A DNA stretch of 64,000 bases, from positions 124,001 through 188,000 of the forward strand of contig NZ_VJYD01000007.1 in NCBI RefSeq assembly GCF_007341385.1, written 5' to 3'. Made by a program: the position numbers and the translations under genes. This document shows, piece by piece, positions 8,650 to 17,698 of the stretch; within the stretch, counting starts at the first letter, position 1, and every line of letters starts with the position of its first letter. Source of the DNA: Flavobacterium daemonense (lineage in GTDB: Bacteria; Bacteroidota; Bacteroidia; Flavobacteriales; Flavobacteriaceae). The notes under the pieces are model-generated. The model made no database searches, was not told the DNA's origin, and saw only the letters and a list, made by a program, of their open reading frames with translations.

Positions 8650-9441
8650 TTATTTCAAGATCAAATAAACTGTTGTTGCCAACGACAACAAAGTAATAAT
8701 TGTACCTATCGACTGTATTCCTGTTTGTCCTGTTCCCCAAGTTTTTTGGCGTAATGGTTTCACATAAATGTAATCGTTTGGCTGTAAATAATAATAAGGG
8801 GATTTCATAACATTTACATCCGTAAGATCAATCTCATTCATTTGAACCCCCGTTGGTGTCTGACGAATTATAGTAACAGCTTTTCTATTTCCAACAGTGT
8901 TAATATCTCCAGCATTTGCAACAGCTTCCATTATATTAACATGTTCTTGATACAATGTTTTTGTTCCTGTACTACCTACTTCTCCATTTATTGTATATCT
9001 AAAACCTGCTAATTTAACCGTGACAAAAATATTTGCCTCTGATTTAAAATATTCTTCAAGCAATTTTTTCTCAATCATTACTCGAACTTCTTCCAAGGTA
9101 TAACCAATAACATTTACTTCTCCTAATATTGGTATTCTGATATTTCCATGATCATCAACCGTAAAGCCATCAAAATACAAACCTGATTCGGATTTTGCTG
9201 TTCCATTGGCACCATTTTCAGATTTGCTAAAAATTGAAACCAATTTAGGATCTATTGCTTTTATACTAATACTCAAAACATCGTTAACTTGTAATCTGTA
9301 AGGTTTTGTTTCTACAGCAGCAACAACATTTTTTTCCTCAGAAGTATTTTTATTCTGAAGATATACTAAGTCTTTTACCGGAATGCATGAGGTAAAAAGC
9401 ACACTAACCAGCAACAGAATAAAAAAGCTATTTTTTGTCAT
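8650..9441 (-). CDS. wza: Wza-like polysaccharide export lipoprotein
   Basis: The 263-residue outer-membrane lipoprotein has lipobox LFTSC with lipidation at Cys19. The Poly_export domain starts around YRLQVNDVLSISIKAIDP (residues about 50-70) and is followed by an SLBB-type segment with YTINGEVGSTGTKTLY. It ends with a hydrophobic stretch (IITLLSLATTVYLIL). Such proteins form the periplasm/outer-membrane channel for capsule or EPS. It is shorter than E. coli Wza (379 residues) but usual for Bacteroidota. It is the first gene of the visible locus, preceded by a -7 box 17 bases from its ATG. Confidence 0.9.
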   Translation of the reverse strand: MTKNSFFILLLVSVLFTSCIPVKDLVYLQNKNTSEEKNVVAAVETKPYRLQVNDVLSISIKAIDPKLVSIFSKSENGANGTAKSESGLYFDGFTVDDHGNIRIPILGEVNVIGYTLEEVRVMIEKKLLEEYFKSEANIFVTVKLAGFRYTINGEVGSTGTKTLYQEHVNIMEAVANAGDINTVGNRKAVTIIRQTPTGVQMNEIDLTDVNVMKSPYYYLQPNDYIYVKPLRQKTWGTGQTGIQSIGTIITLLSLATTVYLILK

Positions 9442-9457
9442 TATTGAAATTTTATCG

Positions 9458-9465
9458 CAAATATA
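9458..9465 (-). promoter_or_regulatory. -7 box of the wza-wzc operon
   Basis: The minus strand reads TATATTTG followed by C, an exact TAnnTTTG match 16 bases before the wza ATG. No convincing TTG is present at the -33 distance. It is probably the main promoter of the capsule locus. Confidence 0.55.
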
Positions 9466-9512
9466 GCTTTTCCTTTAATCTTCAGAAAATCTATATCTTA
9501 TTTGGGTTTTGT

Positions 9513-10133
9513 TTAATTGTTTTTGAATGTTTTTTCGAAAGGAATGCGATGCAAAATACTTCTACCAAGAGTAACTTCATCGGCATATTCTAATTCATCG
9601 CCTACAGAAATCCCTCTTGCAATTGTTGAAATTACAATTTGTGATTCTGCAATTTGTTTATAAATATAAAAGTTAGTCGTATCTCCTTCCATAGTTGAAC
9701 TAAGCGCAAAAATAATTTCGGTTACTTTTCCAGCTTTGACTTTTTCAACCAGACTTGAAATATTCAGCTGACCCGGGCCCACCCCCTCAATGGGAGAAAT
9801 TTTCCCTCCAAGCACATGATAAATCCCTTTGTACTGACCTGTATTTTCAATAGCCATTACATCACGAATATCCTCGACAACGCAAATAATCTGTTGGTTT
9901 CTTGCAGTATTAGCGCAAATTTCACAAACTTTTGTATCCGAAATATTATGGCAATTTTCACAAAACTTAATATCTTCTCTCATATTCAACAGGGCCTGAG
10001 ACAGAAATCCAGTTTGCTCTTTTGGTTGCTTAAGCAAATGAAGAACCAATCGTAAAGCAGTACGCTTTCCAATTCCTGGTAATTGCGACATTTCGTTAAC
10101 TGCTTTTTCTATTAATTTTGATGAAAATTCCAT
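9513..10133 (-). CDS. recR: Recombination mediator protein RecR
   Basis: The 206-residue protein acts with RecO/RecF to load RecA at gaps. It has the N-terminal helix-hairpin-helix ([12 protein letters not shown]), the four-cysteine zinc site C58, C61, C70 and C73 (FCENC and VCEIC), and a Toprim domain beginning [14 protein letters not shown]. The open frame extends 14 codons upstream to 10175, but the start at 10133 ([12 protein letters not shown]) fits the family. A promoter -7 box at 10139-10146 lies inside that extension, so transcription would begin too late to include it. The mRNA is probably leaderless or nearly so. Confidence 0.95.
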   Translation of the reverse strand: MEFSSKLIEKAVNEMSQLPGIGKRTALRLVLHLLKQPKEQTGFLSQALLNMREDIKFCENCHNISDTKVCEICANTARNQQIICVVEDIRDVMAIENTGQYKGIYHVLGGKISPIEGVGPGQLNISSLVEKVKAGKVTEIIFALSSTMEGDTTNFYIYKQIAESQIVISTIARGISVGDELEYADEVTLGRSILHRIPFEKTFKNN

Positions 10134-10138
10134 GACGA

Positions 10139-10166
10139 CAAAAGTAACATTTTTAACGGTATCAAA
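10139..10166 (-). promoter_or_regulatory. recR promoter
   Basis: The minus strand has TTTG at 10163-10166, a 16-bp spacer and TACTTTTG at 10139-10146, followed only five bases later by the recR ATG. Transcription would begin at or within a few bases of the start codon. Confidence 0.6.
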
Positions 10167-10235
10167 GACTTTCAAGCAATTAAATTCAATCTTTTAAGAA
10201 TATCAGATTAATCCTCTTTTGCACATTAACAAAAA

Positions 10236-10262
10236 CAGCTTTCCAAAATAATTGAAAAGCTG
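10236..10262 (-). terminator. Terminator after the CoA-binding protein gene
   Basis: Arms 10236-10246 and 10252-10262 pair over 11 bp with one mismatch. On the minus strand the stem is followed by TTTTTG. It separates the CoA-binding protein gene from recR. Confidence 0.55.
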
Positions 10263-10284
10263 ATTAAAAAAAAGTTTGCGCTAA

Positions 10285-10650
10285 TTAATATTGATTTGTC
10301 GCCAATAAAACCAGTGTACAAGCGACTTCAACTTGGATATTATTCAATTCTAATAACTGATAAAATTCTGGGTTTTCTGTTCCCGGATTAAAAATCACTC
10401 TTTTAGGCTGTGCTTCAATGATGTAATTGTAATAATCACGCTGACGTGCAGGATTTAAATACAAGGTAACCGTATCGATATTTTTGACTGGAATCGCTTT
10501 CGTGTGAATTTTTACACCTGCAACTTCTCCCGTATTTTGCCCGATTGCTAAAACGGTATGTCCTTTTTGCGTAAGCATATTTATAGCTCTAAACGCATAA
10601 CGATCTGGTTTTGTTGTAGCACCAAGAAGCAAAGTTTTTTTGTTTTTCAT
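10285..10650 (-). CDS. CoA-binding domain protein (YccU-like)
   Basis: The 121-residue single-domain Rossmann protein begins KKTLLLGATTKPDRYAFRAINMLTQKGH and contains VIFNPGTENPEF, as in the CoA_binding_2 family of small cytosolic proteins. The family is related to the CoA-binding domain of succinyl-CoA synthetase, but its cellular role is not settled. It is a single gene with its own -7 box upstream and a terminator downstream. Confidence 0.8.
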   Translation of the reverse strand: MKNKKTLLLGATTKPDRYAFRAINMLTQKGHTVLAIGQNTGEVAGVKIHTKAIPVKNIDTVTLYLNPARQRDYYNYIIEAQPKRVIFNPGTENPEFYQLLELNNIQVEVACTLVLLATNQY

Positions 10651-10669
10651 CTTTTTAAAATATATTCTG

Positions 10670-10677
10670 CAAAAATA
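10670..10677 (-). promoter_or_regulatory. -7 box before the CoA-binding protein gene
   Basis: The minus strand reads TATTTTTG followed by C, 19 bases before the ATG. No clear -33 element was found. Confidence 0.45.
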
Positions 10678-10803
10678 GCTAAAAAGAACGAGCTAAGCTT
10701 GCCTTATTAATTCCGAATATTAATCCTAAAAAACAATATCATAACGCAAAATAATCTGTCAATTTAAAAATTTGACTACTTTTACTTGACTAACCAAAAT
10801 TAT

Positions 10804-11430
10804 ATGGATCTATTCATTTATTTATTTGCTGCACTTTTTTCGGTATTAAACCCAATTGGAACTGTCCCAATTTTTGTTGGGCTGACACAACATGATTCGC
10901 AAAAAGAGCGTTCAAGAATTTCTCTTTGGACAGCTATAAATGTTGGTATAATTTTATTGGTCTCTTATTTTATAGGGCAATATGTTCTAACATTTTTCGG
11001 AATAAGCATTGATGCATTACGAATTGCTGGTGGAATTGTAATCGTAAATTCAGGATTTTCATTATTATCGGGAAAGTTCAACAAGAAACGAGGAATCAAT
11101 AAAAAGATCGAAAACGAAGCGCAACAAAGAAACGACATAGCACTAACGCCTTTAGCAATACCAATGCTTGCTGGCCCTGGGTCTATGTCATTGCTAATAG
11201 CCTTCTATCAAGAACATCATCAAATGGAAGAAATCACTTTTTCATGTCTTGCTATTATAGCTATTGCAATAGTCATTTTTGCAATTCTAAAAAGCGCACA
11301 TTACCTAGCCCGAATATTAGGAGCCTCAGGAATTGTTGCAATATCTCGAATTGTCGGTTTTATTGTAATTTCGATCGGAATTCAATATATAGTAAGTTCT
11401 ATCATAAATATTATAAAGGGAAATTTTTAA
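10804..11430 (+). CDS. marC: MarC family integral membrane protein
   Basis: The 208-residue protein has about six membrane segments and the MarC/UPF0056 signatures LNPIGTVPIF near the N-terminus and LAIPMLAGPGSMSLLIAF in the middle. The family lies in the inner membrane; its transport role is unproven, and the original link with multiple antibiotic resistance was withdrawn. The ATG at 10804 is chosen; the frame can be extended to a TTG at 10786, but that adds polar residues before the first membrane segment. It is a single gene convergent with ctlX across a bidirectional terminator. Confidence 0.88.
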   Translation: MDLFIYLFAALFSVLNPIGTVPIFVGLTQHDSQKERSRISLWTAINVGIILLVSYFIGQYVLTFFGISIDALRIAGGIVIVNSGFSLLSGKFNKKRGINKKIENEAQQRNDIALTPLAIPMLAGPGSMSLLIAFYQEHHQMEEITFSCLAIIAIAIVIFAILKSAHYLARILGASGIVAISRIVGFIVISIGIQYIVSSIINIIKGNF

Positions 11431-11455
11431 CCCAAATCATTCATTTTTAAACATA

Positions 11456-11492
11456 AAAAATGGGATAAAACTTAAAGCTTTATCCCATTTTT
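11456..11492. terminator. Bidirectional terminator between marC and ctlX
   Basis: A 14-bp perfect stem (11456-11469 with 11478-11492 region, core ATGGGATAAA) with a loop of about nine bases, flanked by A-runs on the left and T-runs on the right. It serves the convergent genes on both strands. Confidence 0.8.
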
Positions 11493-11513
11493 ATTTTATT
11501 TAAGAATCTCTTT

Positions 11514-12449
11514 TTAGTTTCTTGGCAAAAACACTTCCGCCATCATGCATCGTGCACTTCCGCCACCGCAAGCCTCGATAGTATCCAAACTTGAACTCAA
11601 AATTTCTGCATGTTTTTCTAATTGTGCGATCTGCTTTGGAGTTAAACTCTGATGTGCCGATGCACTCATTACAATATATTTTTTATCGTTTGCTCCTCTA
11701 ACTTCAAGCATATTTCCAGCAAAATTATTTACTTGATCCTCTGTAATCAAAATAATTTCTTTTTTATCGTCTTTCAAATTGTCAAGAACCATTTTGCGCT
11801 CTTTTTTATCATCTATGCAATCAGCACAAATAACAGCAAAGGTTTCTCCGAGACACATCATCACATTTGTATGATAAATCAGTTTTCGTTCTCCGTCAAC
11901 GGTCTGAAACGCTTCAAAAATTACAGGCGCATAATCAAAATCTTCACAAAATTCAATAAACAATTCTTCATCTGCACGAGGTGACAATGCGCAATAGGCT
12001 TTTGCATTGGCACGATCTAAAAGCAAACTTCCAGTTCCTTCTAAAAAATACCCATCGTCTTCTGCAGAAGTATAGTCCATTATATTTGAAATTTCGAAAC
12101 CTTTTTCTTCTAAAGTATCCAAAATATCCTCACGACGTTCTTGACGTCTATTTTCAGCAAACATCGGGTAAAGCGCTACATCTCCATTTTCATGAAATGA
12201 AACCCAGTTATTTGGAAAAATACTATCTGGAGTATCCGTTTCCAATGTATCTTCGATCACAGTCACATCAACCCCAACTGCTCTAAGTTTTTCAACAAAA
12301 GCATCAAATTCCTGTTGCGCTTTTGCATTAACAGTGCTTGGCAATAATCCGTCCAATACTTTTTGGTAATAATTATTTACTGCAGTCTGCTCATTCATTC
12401 TAAAAGCAACTGGCCTAATCATTATGATTGCATTTGTTGTCTGTTTCAT
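11514..12449 (-). CDS. ctlX: Citrulline-utilisation hydrolase of the amidinotransferase fold (CtlX-like)
   Basis: The 311-residue protein of the pentein (guanidino-group modifying) superfamily shows PDSIFPNNWVSFH, the catalytic His region IYHTNVMMCLGE and a C-terminal Cys in CGGGSARCMMAEVF. This arrangement matches CtlX proteins; relatives in Francisella hydrolyse citrulline to ornithine, ammonia and CO2. An arginine-deiminase-like activity is an alternative. It is 71 bases downstream of another pentein-fold gene on the same strand, separated by a palindromic spacer. carA, which makes carbamoyl phosphate for citrulline and pyrimidines, is 4 kb away, but no arg biosynthesis gene is in the window. 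Confidence 0.78.
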   Translation of the reverse strand: MKQTTNAIIMIRPVAFRMNEQTAVNNYYQKVLDGLLPSTVNAKAQQEFDAFVEKLRAVGVDVTVIEDTLETDTPDSIFPNNWVSFHENGDVALYPMFAENRRQERREDILDTLEEKGFEISNIMDYTSAEDDGYFLEGTGSLLLDRANAKAYCALSPRADEELFIEFCEDFDYAPVIFEAFQTVDGERKLIYHTNVMMCLGETFAVICADCIDDKKERKMVLDNLKDDKKEIILITEDQVNNFAGNMLEVRGANDKKYIVMSASAHQSLTPKQIAQLEKHAEILSSSLDTIEACGGGSARCMMAEVFLPRN

Positions 12450-12473
12450 TTTTTATATTTTTTTTTGTTTCAG

Positions 12474-12507
12474 GTTTCAAGTTTCAGGTTCTGTAAAAAC
12501 TTGAAAC
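12474..12507. repeat. Palindromic TTTCA-rich intergenic repeat
   Basis: Perfect 11-bp inverted repeat (12474-12484, GTTTCAAGTTT, with 12497-12507) inside a stretch of repeated GTTTCAGG/GTTTCAAG units between the two amidinotransferase-fold genes. It may fold in mRNA, but there is no T-run directly after the stem. Confidence 0.6.
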
Positions 12508-12520
12508 TCTGAAACTATAT

Positions 12521-13435
12521 TTAATCTCTAATTAATGGCAGAGTTGAACATCTCAACAACCCTTCTTGTTTTGCAATTTCGGCATATGGAATCTCTTCAA
12601 CAGTAAAACCATTTGAGCGAAGCCAATTATTAAGTCGAGTGAAATTTTTCTCAGAAACTACAACATTTTTATCGATCGAAAATACATTCGAAAACATATT
12701 ATACATTTCATTTCGCTCGATATGGAATAAATTTTCTTTCCCAAAAAGATTTACTAAGTACAGATAATCCGCCTCTTCACGAAAACCTCTTTTATAAATA
12801 ATTCCTTTATTCTCACCAACTGGCTGAAAACAACAATCTAAGTGCAAGGCATTATCTCTGGCTTCTAGTTTAGATTTTACCAAATCAAATTCTTTTACAA
12901 TTTTATTAGGAAACAGCTCTTTAATAAAATTAACGCCATGCATATTTGTTCGCGCAGTGATATAATCTTTATAATCACTTCCTTTATAAGTACCTATAAA
13001 AATATGATCATTCCAAAGCATAACATCGCCACCTTCAATGTGAACTTCTTCTGGCGGACGAACAACTTTCTTTGGATCAATTTGATCGATTACATACTGA
13101 ATCGCATCTAATTCGCGTTCGCGATCAGGCAATATATTTGACTTCACAAAAACATCATCAATTACAAATCCTATATCTCTAGCAAAAATCTGATTATAAT
13201 TCTCGATCATTTCTGGACGATAAACTTTTACATCATATTTTTGAAAAACGTAATTAAAAGCCTCCATCTCAGCAACCATATCTTTTTCTATTGGATATGT
13301 CCCTGCTTTAATATGTTCCAATGACTTAGGGTCATAAGCTTCCTCTAAGGTTGGAGTTGGCCCATTATGAACGGCAGAACCCAAAACTACGGCACGAAGC
13401 CGTGACGTTTCGTTCTTTACATTTAATTGCAACAT
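12521..13435 (-). CDS. DDAH/arginine-deiminase-like amidinohydrolase
   Basis: The 304-residue pentein-fold enzyme has EEVHIEGGDVML (acidic substrate-binding motif), ALHLDCCFQPVG (catalytic His) and a C-terminal catalytic Cys in LLRCSTLPLIRD. These are the three elements of the dimethylargininase/arginine deiminase/glycine amidinotransferase families. It probably hydrolyses arginine or a methylated or acylated arginine. The exact substrate cannot be told from the sequence. It has its own -7 box and lies upstream of ctlX on the same strand, suggesting a joint role in guanidino and ureido nitrogen use. Confidence 0.75.
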   Translation of the reverse strand: MLQLNVKNETSRLRAVVLGSAVHNGPTPTLEEAYDPKSLEHIKAGTYPIEKDMVAEMEAFNYVFQKYDVKVYRPEMIENYNQIFARDIGFVIDDVFVKSNILPDRERELDAIQYVIDQIDPKKVVRPPEEVHIEGGDVMLWNDHIFIGTYKGSDYKDYITARTNMHGVNFIKELFPNKIVKEFDLVKSKLEARDNALHLDCCFQPVGENKGIIYKRGFREEADYLYLVNLFGKENLFHIERNEMYNMFSNVFSIDKNVVVSEKNFTRLNNWLRSNGFTVEEIPYAEIAKQEGLLRCSTLPLIRD

Positions 13436-13454
13436 AACTCTATTATATTTTGAG

Positions 13455-13462
13455 CAAAGATA
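13455..13462 (-). promoter_or_regulatory. -7 box before the DDAH-like gene
   Basis: The minus strand reads TATCTTTG followed by C, 19 bases before the ATG. It lies just after the gltA terminator stem, so the amidinohydrolase pair is transcribed independently of gltA. Confidence 0.55.
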
Positions 13463-13465
13463 AAA

Positions 13466-13492
13466 AAAGCTTCACATTGTAAGTGAAGCTTT
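13466..13492 (-). terminator. gltA terminator
   Basis: Perfect 10-bp stem AAAGCTTCAC (13466-13475) with 13483-13492, loop of seven bases, followed on the minus strand by seven T. It starts eight bases after the gltA stop codon. Confidence 0.85.
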
Positions 13493-13499
13493 CTATTTT

Positions 13500-14777
13500 T
13501 TATTTGTTACGTTTAAATTCTCTCAAAGGATGACCTGTATAAATTTGTCTTGGTCTTCCAATAGGCTCTTTGTTTTCACGCATTTCTTTCCATTGAGCAA
13601 TCCAGCCTGGAAGTCTTCCAATAGCAAACATTACCGTAAACATATCTGTTGGAATTCCTAATGCTCTGTAAATAATTCCAGAATAGAAATCTACATTTGG
13701 ATATAAATTTCTTGATTTGAAGTAATCATCTTCAAGAGCCGCTTTTTCTAATTTTCTCGCGATATCTAAAATAGGATCTTCAACTCCTAAAGTTTCTAAA
13801 ACCTCAGTAGCCGCTTTTTTGATGATTTTTGCTCTTGGATCGAAGTTTTTATAAACTCTATGTCCGAATCCCATTAAACGGAAAGGATCATTTTTATCTT
13901 TTGCTTTTGCTAAGAATTTTTCAGTATCTCCACCATCTTTGTTGATTTCTTCCAACATTTCAAGCACCGCTTGATTCGCACCTCCATGTAGAGGTCCCCA
14001 AAGAGCAGAAACTCCAGAAGAAATAGAAGCAAATAAACCAGCGTGAGATGAACCAACCATTCTTACAGTCGACGTTGAACAGTTTTGTTCGTGGTCTGCA
14101 TGAAGAATAAATAATTTATCCAAAGCATCAATAACAACTGGATTTGCTTTGTAAGGACCTGTAGGTAATTGAAACATTAATTGCATAAAATTCTCAACAT
14201 ATCCTTTTGTGTTATCAAAGTAATTCAACGGATACCCCATTGATTTTCTGTACGTCCAAGTTGCAATAACTAAAAACTTAGCCATTGTTTTACAAATTGC
14301 CTCATACATTTCTTTTTCATTATCCACATTTACTGCTTTTGGGTTAAAAGCAGTCAAAGCGCTTGTCAAAGCTGACAATACGCCCATCGGATGTGCGGTT
14401 TTTGGAAAACCGTCAATGATATTTTTCATTTCTTCGTTTACTAACGAATGTTTTTTAATACCATTTTCAAATTGCTCTAATTGCTCTGCAGTAGGCAATT
14501 CACCAAAAATTAAAAGATAAGATACTTCTAAGAAGCTAGCTTTTTCTGCTAAATCTTCGATTGAATATCCTCTATAACGCAAAATTCCTAATTCTCCGTC
14601 TAAGAAAGTGATTTCACTTGTACAAGAACCAGAATTTTTATAACCTGGATCGATTGTAATAATACCAGTTAAATCACGTAATTTGTTAATATCGATAGCT
14701 GATTCATTTTCACTTCCTGTGATAACCGGAAGTTCAATTTTTTTACCATCTACTTCTAATGTAGCTATTTTTGACAT
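13500..14777 (-). CDS. gltA: Citrate synthase
   Basis: The 425-residue enzyme condenses acetyl-CoA and oxaloacetate in the TCA cycle. It is the long Gram-negative (hexameric, type II) form: TIDPGYKNSGSC near the N-terminus, LHADHEQNCSTSTVR, the catalytic His in PLHGGANQ, the second His in MGFGHRVYKNFDPR and the catalytic Asp region NVDFYSGI. It ends in GRPRQIYTG, as expected. It is a single-gene unit with a -7 box at 14816 and its own terminator. Confidence 0.97.
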   Translation of the reverse strand: MSKIATLEVDGKKIELPVITGSENESAIDINKLRDLTGIITIDPGYKNSGSCTSEITFLDGELGILRYRGYSIEDLAEKASFLEVSYLLIFGELPTAEQLEQFENGIKKHSLVNEEMKNIIDGFPKTAHPMGVLSALTSALTAFNPKAVNVDNEKEMYEAICKTMAKFLVIATWTYRKSMGYPLNYFDNTKGYVENFMQLMFQLPTGPYKANPVVIDALDKLFILHADHEQNCSTSTVRMVGSSHAGLFASISSGVSALWGPLHGGANQAVLEMLEEINKDGGDTEKFLAKAKDKNDPFRLMGFGHRVYKNFDPRAKIIKKAATEVLETLGVEDPILDIARKLEKAALEDDYFKSRNLYPNVDFYSGIIYRALGIPTDMFTVMFAIGRLPGWIAQWKEMRENKEPIGRPRQIYTGHPLREFKRNK

Positions 14778-14815
14778 AATATAATCGGGAATAATTCTAT
14801 AAAATAATAATTTAT

Positions 14816-14823
14816 CAAATCTA
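14816..14823 (-). promoter_or_regulatory. -7 box of gltA
   Basis: The minus strand reads TAGATTTG, 38 bases before the gltA ATG; no clear TTG at the -33 distance. Confidence 0.45.
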
Positions 14824-14883
14824 AGGAATTTAAGACTAATTAAAAAAAGAATCCTGCTATGAATTTGTTAAAACTCCAAAAAA

Positions 14884-14909
14884 AAACCATCCGCCGTAGC
14901 GGATGGTTT
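14884..14909 (-). terminator. eno terminator
   Basis: Perfect 11-bp GC-rich stem (14884-14894 with 14899-14909) and a four-base loop, followed on the minus strand by T-rich sequence. It lies 24 bases after the enolase stop. Confidence 0.88.
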
Positions 14910-14933
14910 GAAATCAATATATAACTCTTACAA

Positions 14934-16250
<1,317 letters not shown>

Positions 16251-16328
16251 TTATATTTTTTTTTCGAAATTATAAAAATATTTAATAGTAAAAACGTATT
16301 TAAACCAATATATACCTTTATTTATTAA

Positions 16329-17447
16329 CTACATCGTTTTAGCGGTAGCTTGTTTTATATTCTCAACAAACTGATCAAACAAATAAGATGAATCATGTGG
16401 CCCCGGGCTAGCTTCTGGGTGGTATTGCACAGAAAAACAGTTTTTGTTTTTCATTCGCATACCAGCTACTGTTCCATCATTTAAATGCAAATGCGTAATT
16501 TCTAATTCTGGATGGTTATCTAACTGCTCTTTGTTCACAGCAAAACCATGATTCTGAGAAGTAATCTCACCTTTACCAGTAACTATATTTTTTACAGGAT
16601 GGTTAATTCCGCGGTGACCGTTAAACATTTTATACGTCTGTACTCCATTTGCCAAAGCTATAACTTGGTGACCAAGACAAATTCCAAACAATGGTTTATC
16701 ATCAGCCAAAATCTCCTTTGCAACTTGTATTGCACCAAATAAAGGATCTGGATCACCAGGCCCATTTGACAAGAAATAACCATCAGGATTAAATTCAGAC
16801 ATATCTTTATATGTAGAATTATACGGAAACACTTTAATATAACAATCTCTTTTTGCAAGATTTCTTAGAATATTCTTTTTAATTCCAAGATCTAATGCTG
16901 AGATTTTATATGTTGCGTTTTCATCACCAAAAAAATAAGGCTCAGTAGTTGACACTTTTGAAGCCAACTCTAAACCTTCCATGTTTGGCACATTTGCCAA
17001 TTCTTTTTTCAAATCTTCAATCGAAGTTCCATCAGTACAGATAACAGCATTCATAGCACCATTATCGCGGATATAACTCACAAGCGCACGAGTATCAACA
17101 TCAGAAATACAGATTAAATTCTGCTTTGCAAAATAATCTTCCAAACTTTCTGAAGCTCTTTCACGAGAATAATTAAAACTGAAGTTTTTACAAACTAAAC
17201 CAGCAATTTTGATGCTGTCAGATTCAACTTCTAAATCATTAACACCATAATTTCCAATGTGAGCATTTGTTGCTACCATTATTTGTCCAAAATAAGAAGG
17301 ATCTGTAAAAATCTCTTGATATCCCGTCATTCCAGTATTAAAACAAACTTCACCAAAAGTCTTACCGCTAATACCGATAGACTTCCCGTAAAAAATGGTT
17401 CCATCGCTTAGTAATAAAATGGCGCTTTGTCGTGTTGTGTATTTCAT
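16329..17447 (-). CDS. carA: Carbamoyl-phosphate synthase small (glutaminase) subunit
   Basis: The 372-residue protein hydrolyses glutamine and passes ammonia to CarB for carbamoyl phosphate, used in arginine and pyrimidine synthesis. The N-terminal CarA domain (LLLSDGTIFYGKSIG, GEVCFNTGMTGYQEIFTDPSY) is followed by a class I glutaminase with SNGPGDP, the nucleophile Cys in FGICLGHQ and the His/Glu pair in YHPEASPGP. carB is not in the window, so the two subunits are encoded apart. A good promoter lies upstream with a leader of about 65 bases. Confidence 0.96.
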   Translation of the reverse strand: MKYTTRQSAILLLSDGTIFYGKSIGISGKTFGEVCFNTGMTGYQEIFTDPSYFGQIMVATNAHIGNYGVNDLEVESDSIKIAGLVCKNFSFNYSRERASESLEDYFAKQNLICISDVDTRALVSYIRDNGAMNAVICTDGTSIEDLKKELANVPNMEGLELASKVSTTEPYFFGDENATYKISALDLGIKKNILRNLAKRDCYIKVFPYNSTYKDMSEFNPDGYFLSNGPGDPDPLFGAIQVAKEILADDKPLFGICLGHQVIALANGVQTYKMFNGHRGINHPVKNIVTGKGEITSQNHGFAVNKEQLDNHPELEITHLHLNDGTVAGMRMKNKNCFSVQYHPEASPGPHDSSYLFDQFVENIKQATAKTM

Positions 17448-17519
17448 TCTTTAATTGTATTGTTTTTAGATCATCCTATGAAACATGCTATCTTGTTTCA
17501 ATTGTAATTAGATATTGTG

Positions 17520-17550
17520 CAAATTTACTTCTTTAAAAGAGTGCTTCCAA
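17520..17550 (-). promoter_or_regulatory. carA promoter
   Basis: The minus strand has TTG (17548-17550), a 20-bp spacer and TAAATTTG (17520-17527) followed by C. Both elements match the Bacteroidota consensus. The predicted leader of about 65 bases shows no obvious strong hairpin. Confidence 0.68.
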
Positions 17551-17641
17551 GATTTTTTAAAAAATTCATTAATAAAAATAAAACCTTCACATTCAAATAA
17601 GTTAAATTTTACAACTTTTAAAAAAATCAAAAAAAAAAAAA

Positions 17642-17670
17642 AAGGATAAACTAAAAATTAGTTTATCCTT
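17642..17670 (-). terminator. Terminator at the end of the ribosomal protein cluster
   Basis: Perfect 13-bp stem (17642-17654 with 17658-17670), three-base loop, followed on the minus strand by about 14 T. It lies 28 bases after rplQ, the last gene of the spc-alpha block. Confidence 0.9.
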
Positions 17671-17698
17671 GATTTCTATAGAATCATTACTTTCATAA

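Noticed and set aside
10134..10175. N-terminal extension of RecR
   Set aside because: The recR promoter lies inside it and family members start at MEFSSKL.
10777..10784. TACTTTTA box before marC and the similar TAATTTTA before rarA as promoters
   Set aside because: Each lacks the last consensus base of TAnnTTTG and has no -33 box; too weak to list as features.
11652..12286. Two frames antisense to ctlX
   Set aside because: They mirror a well-supported coding gene and have no protein-family features.
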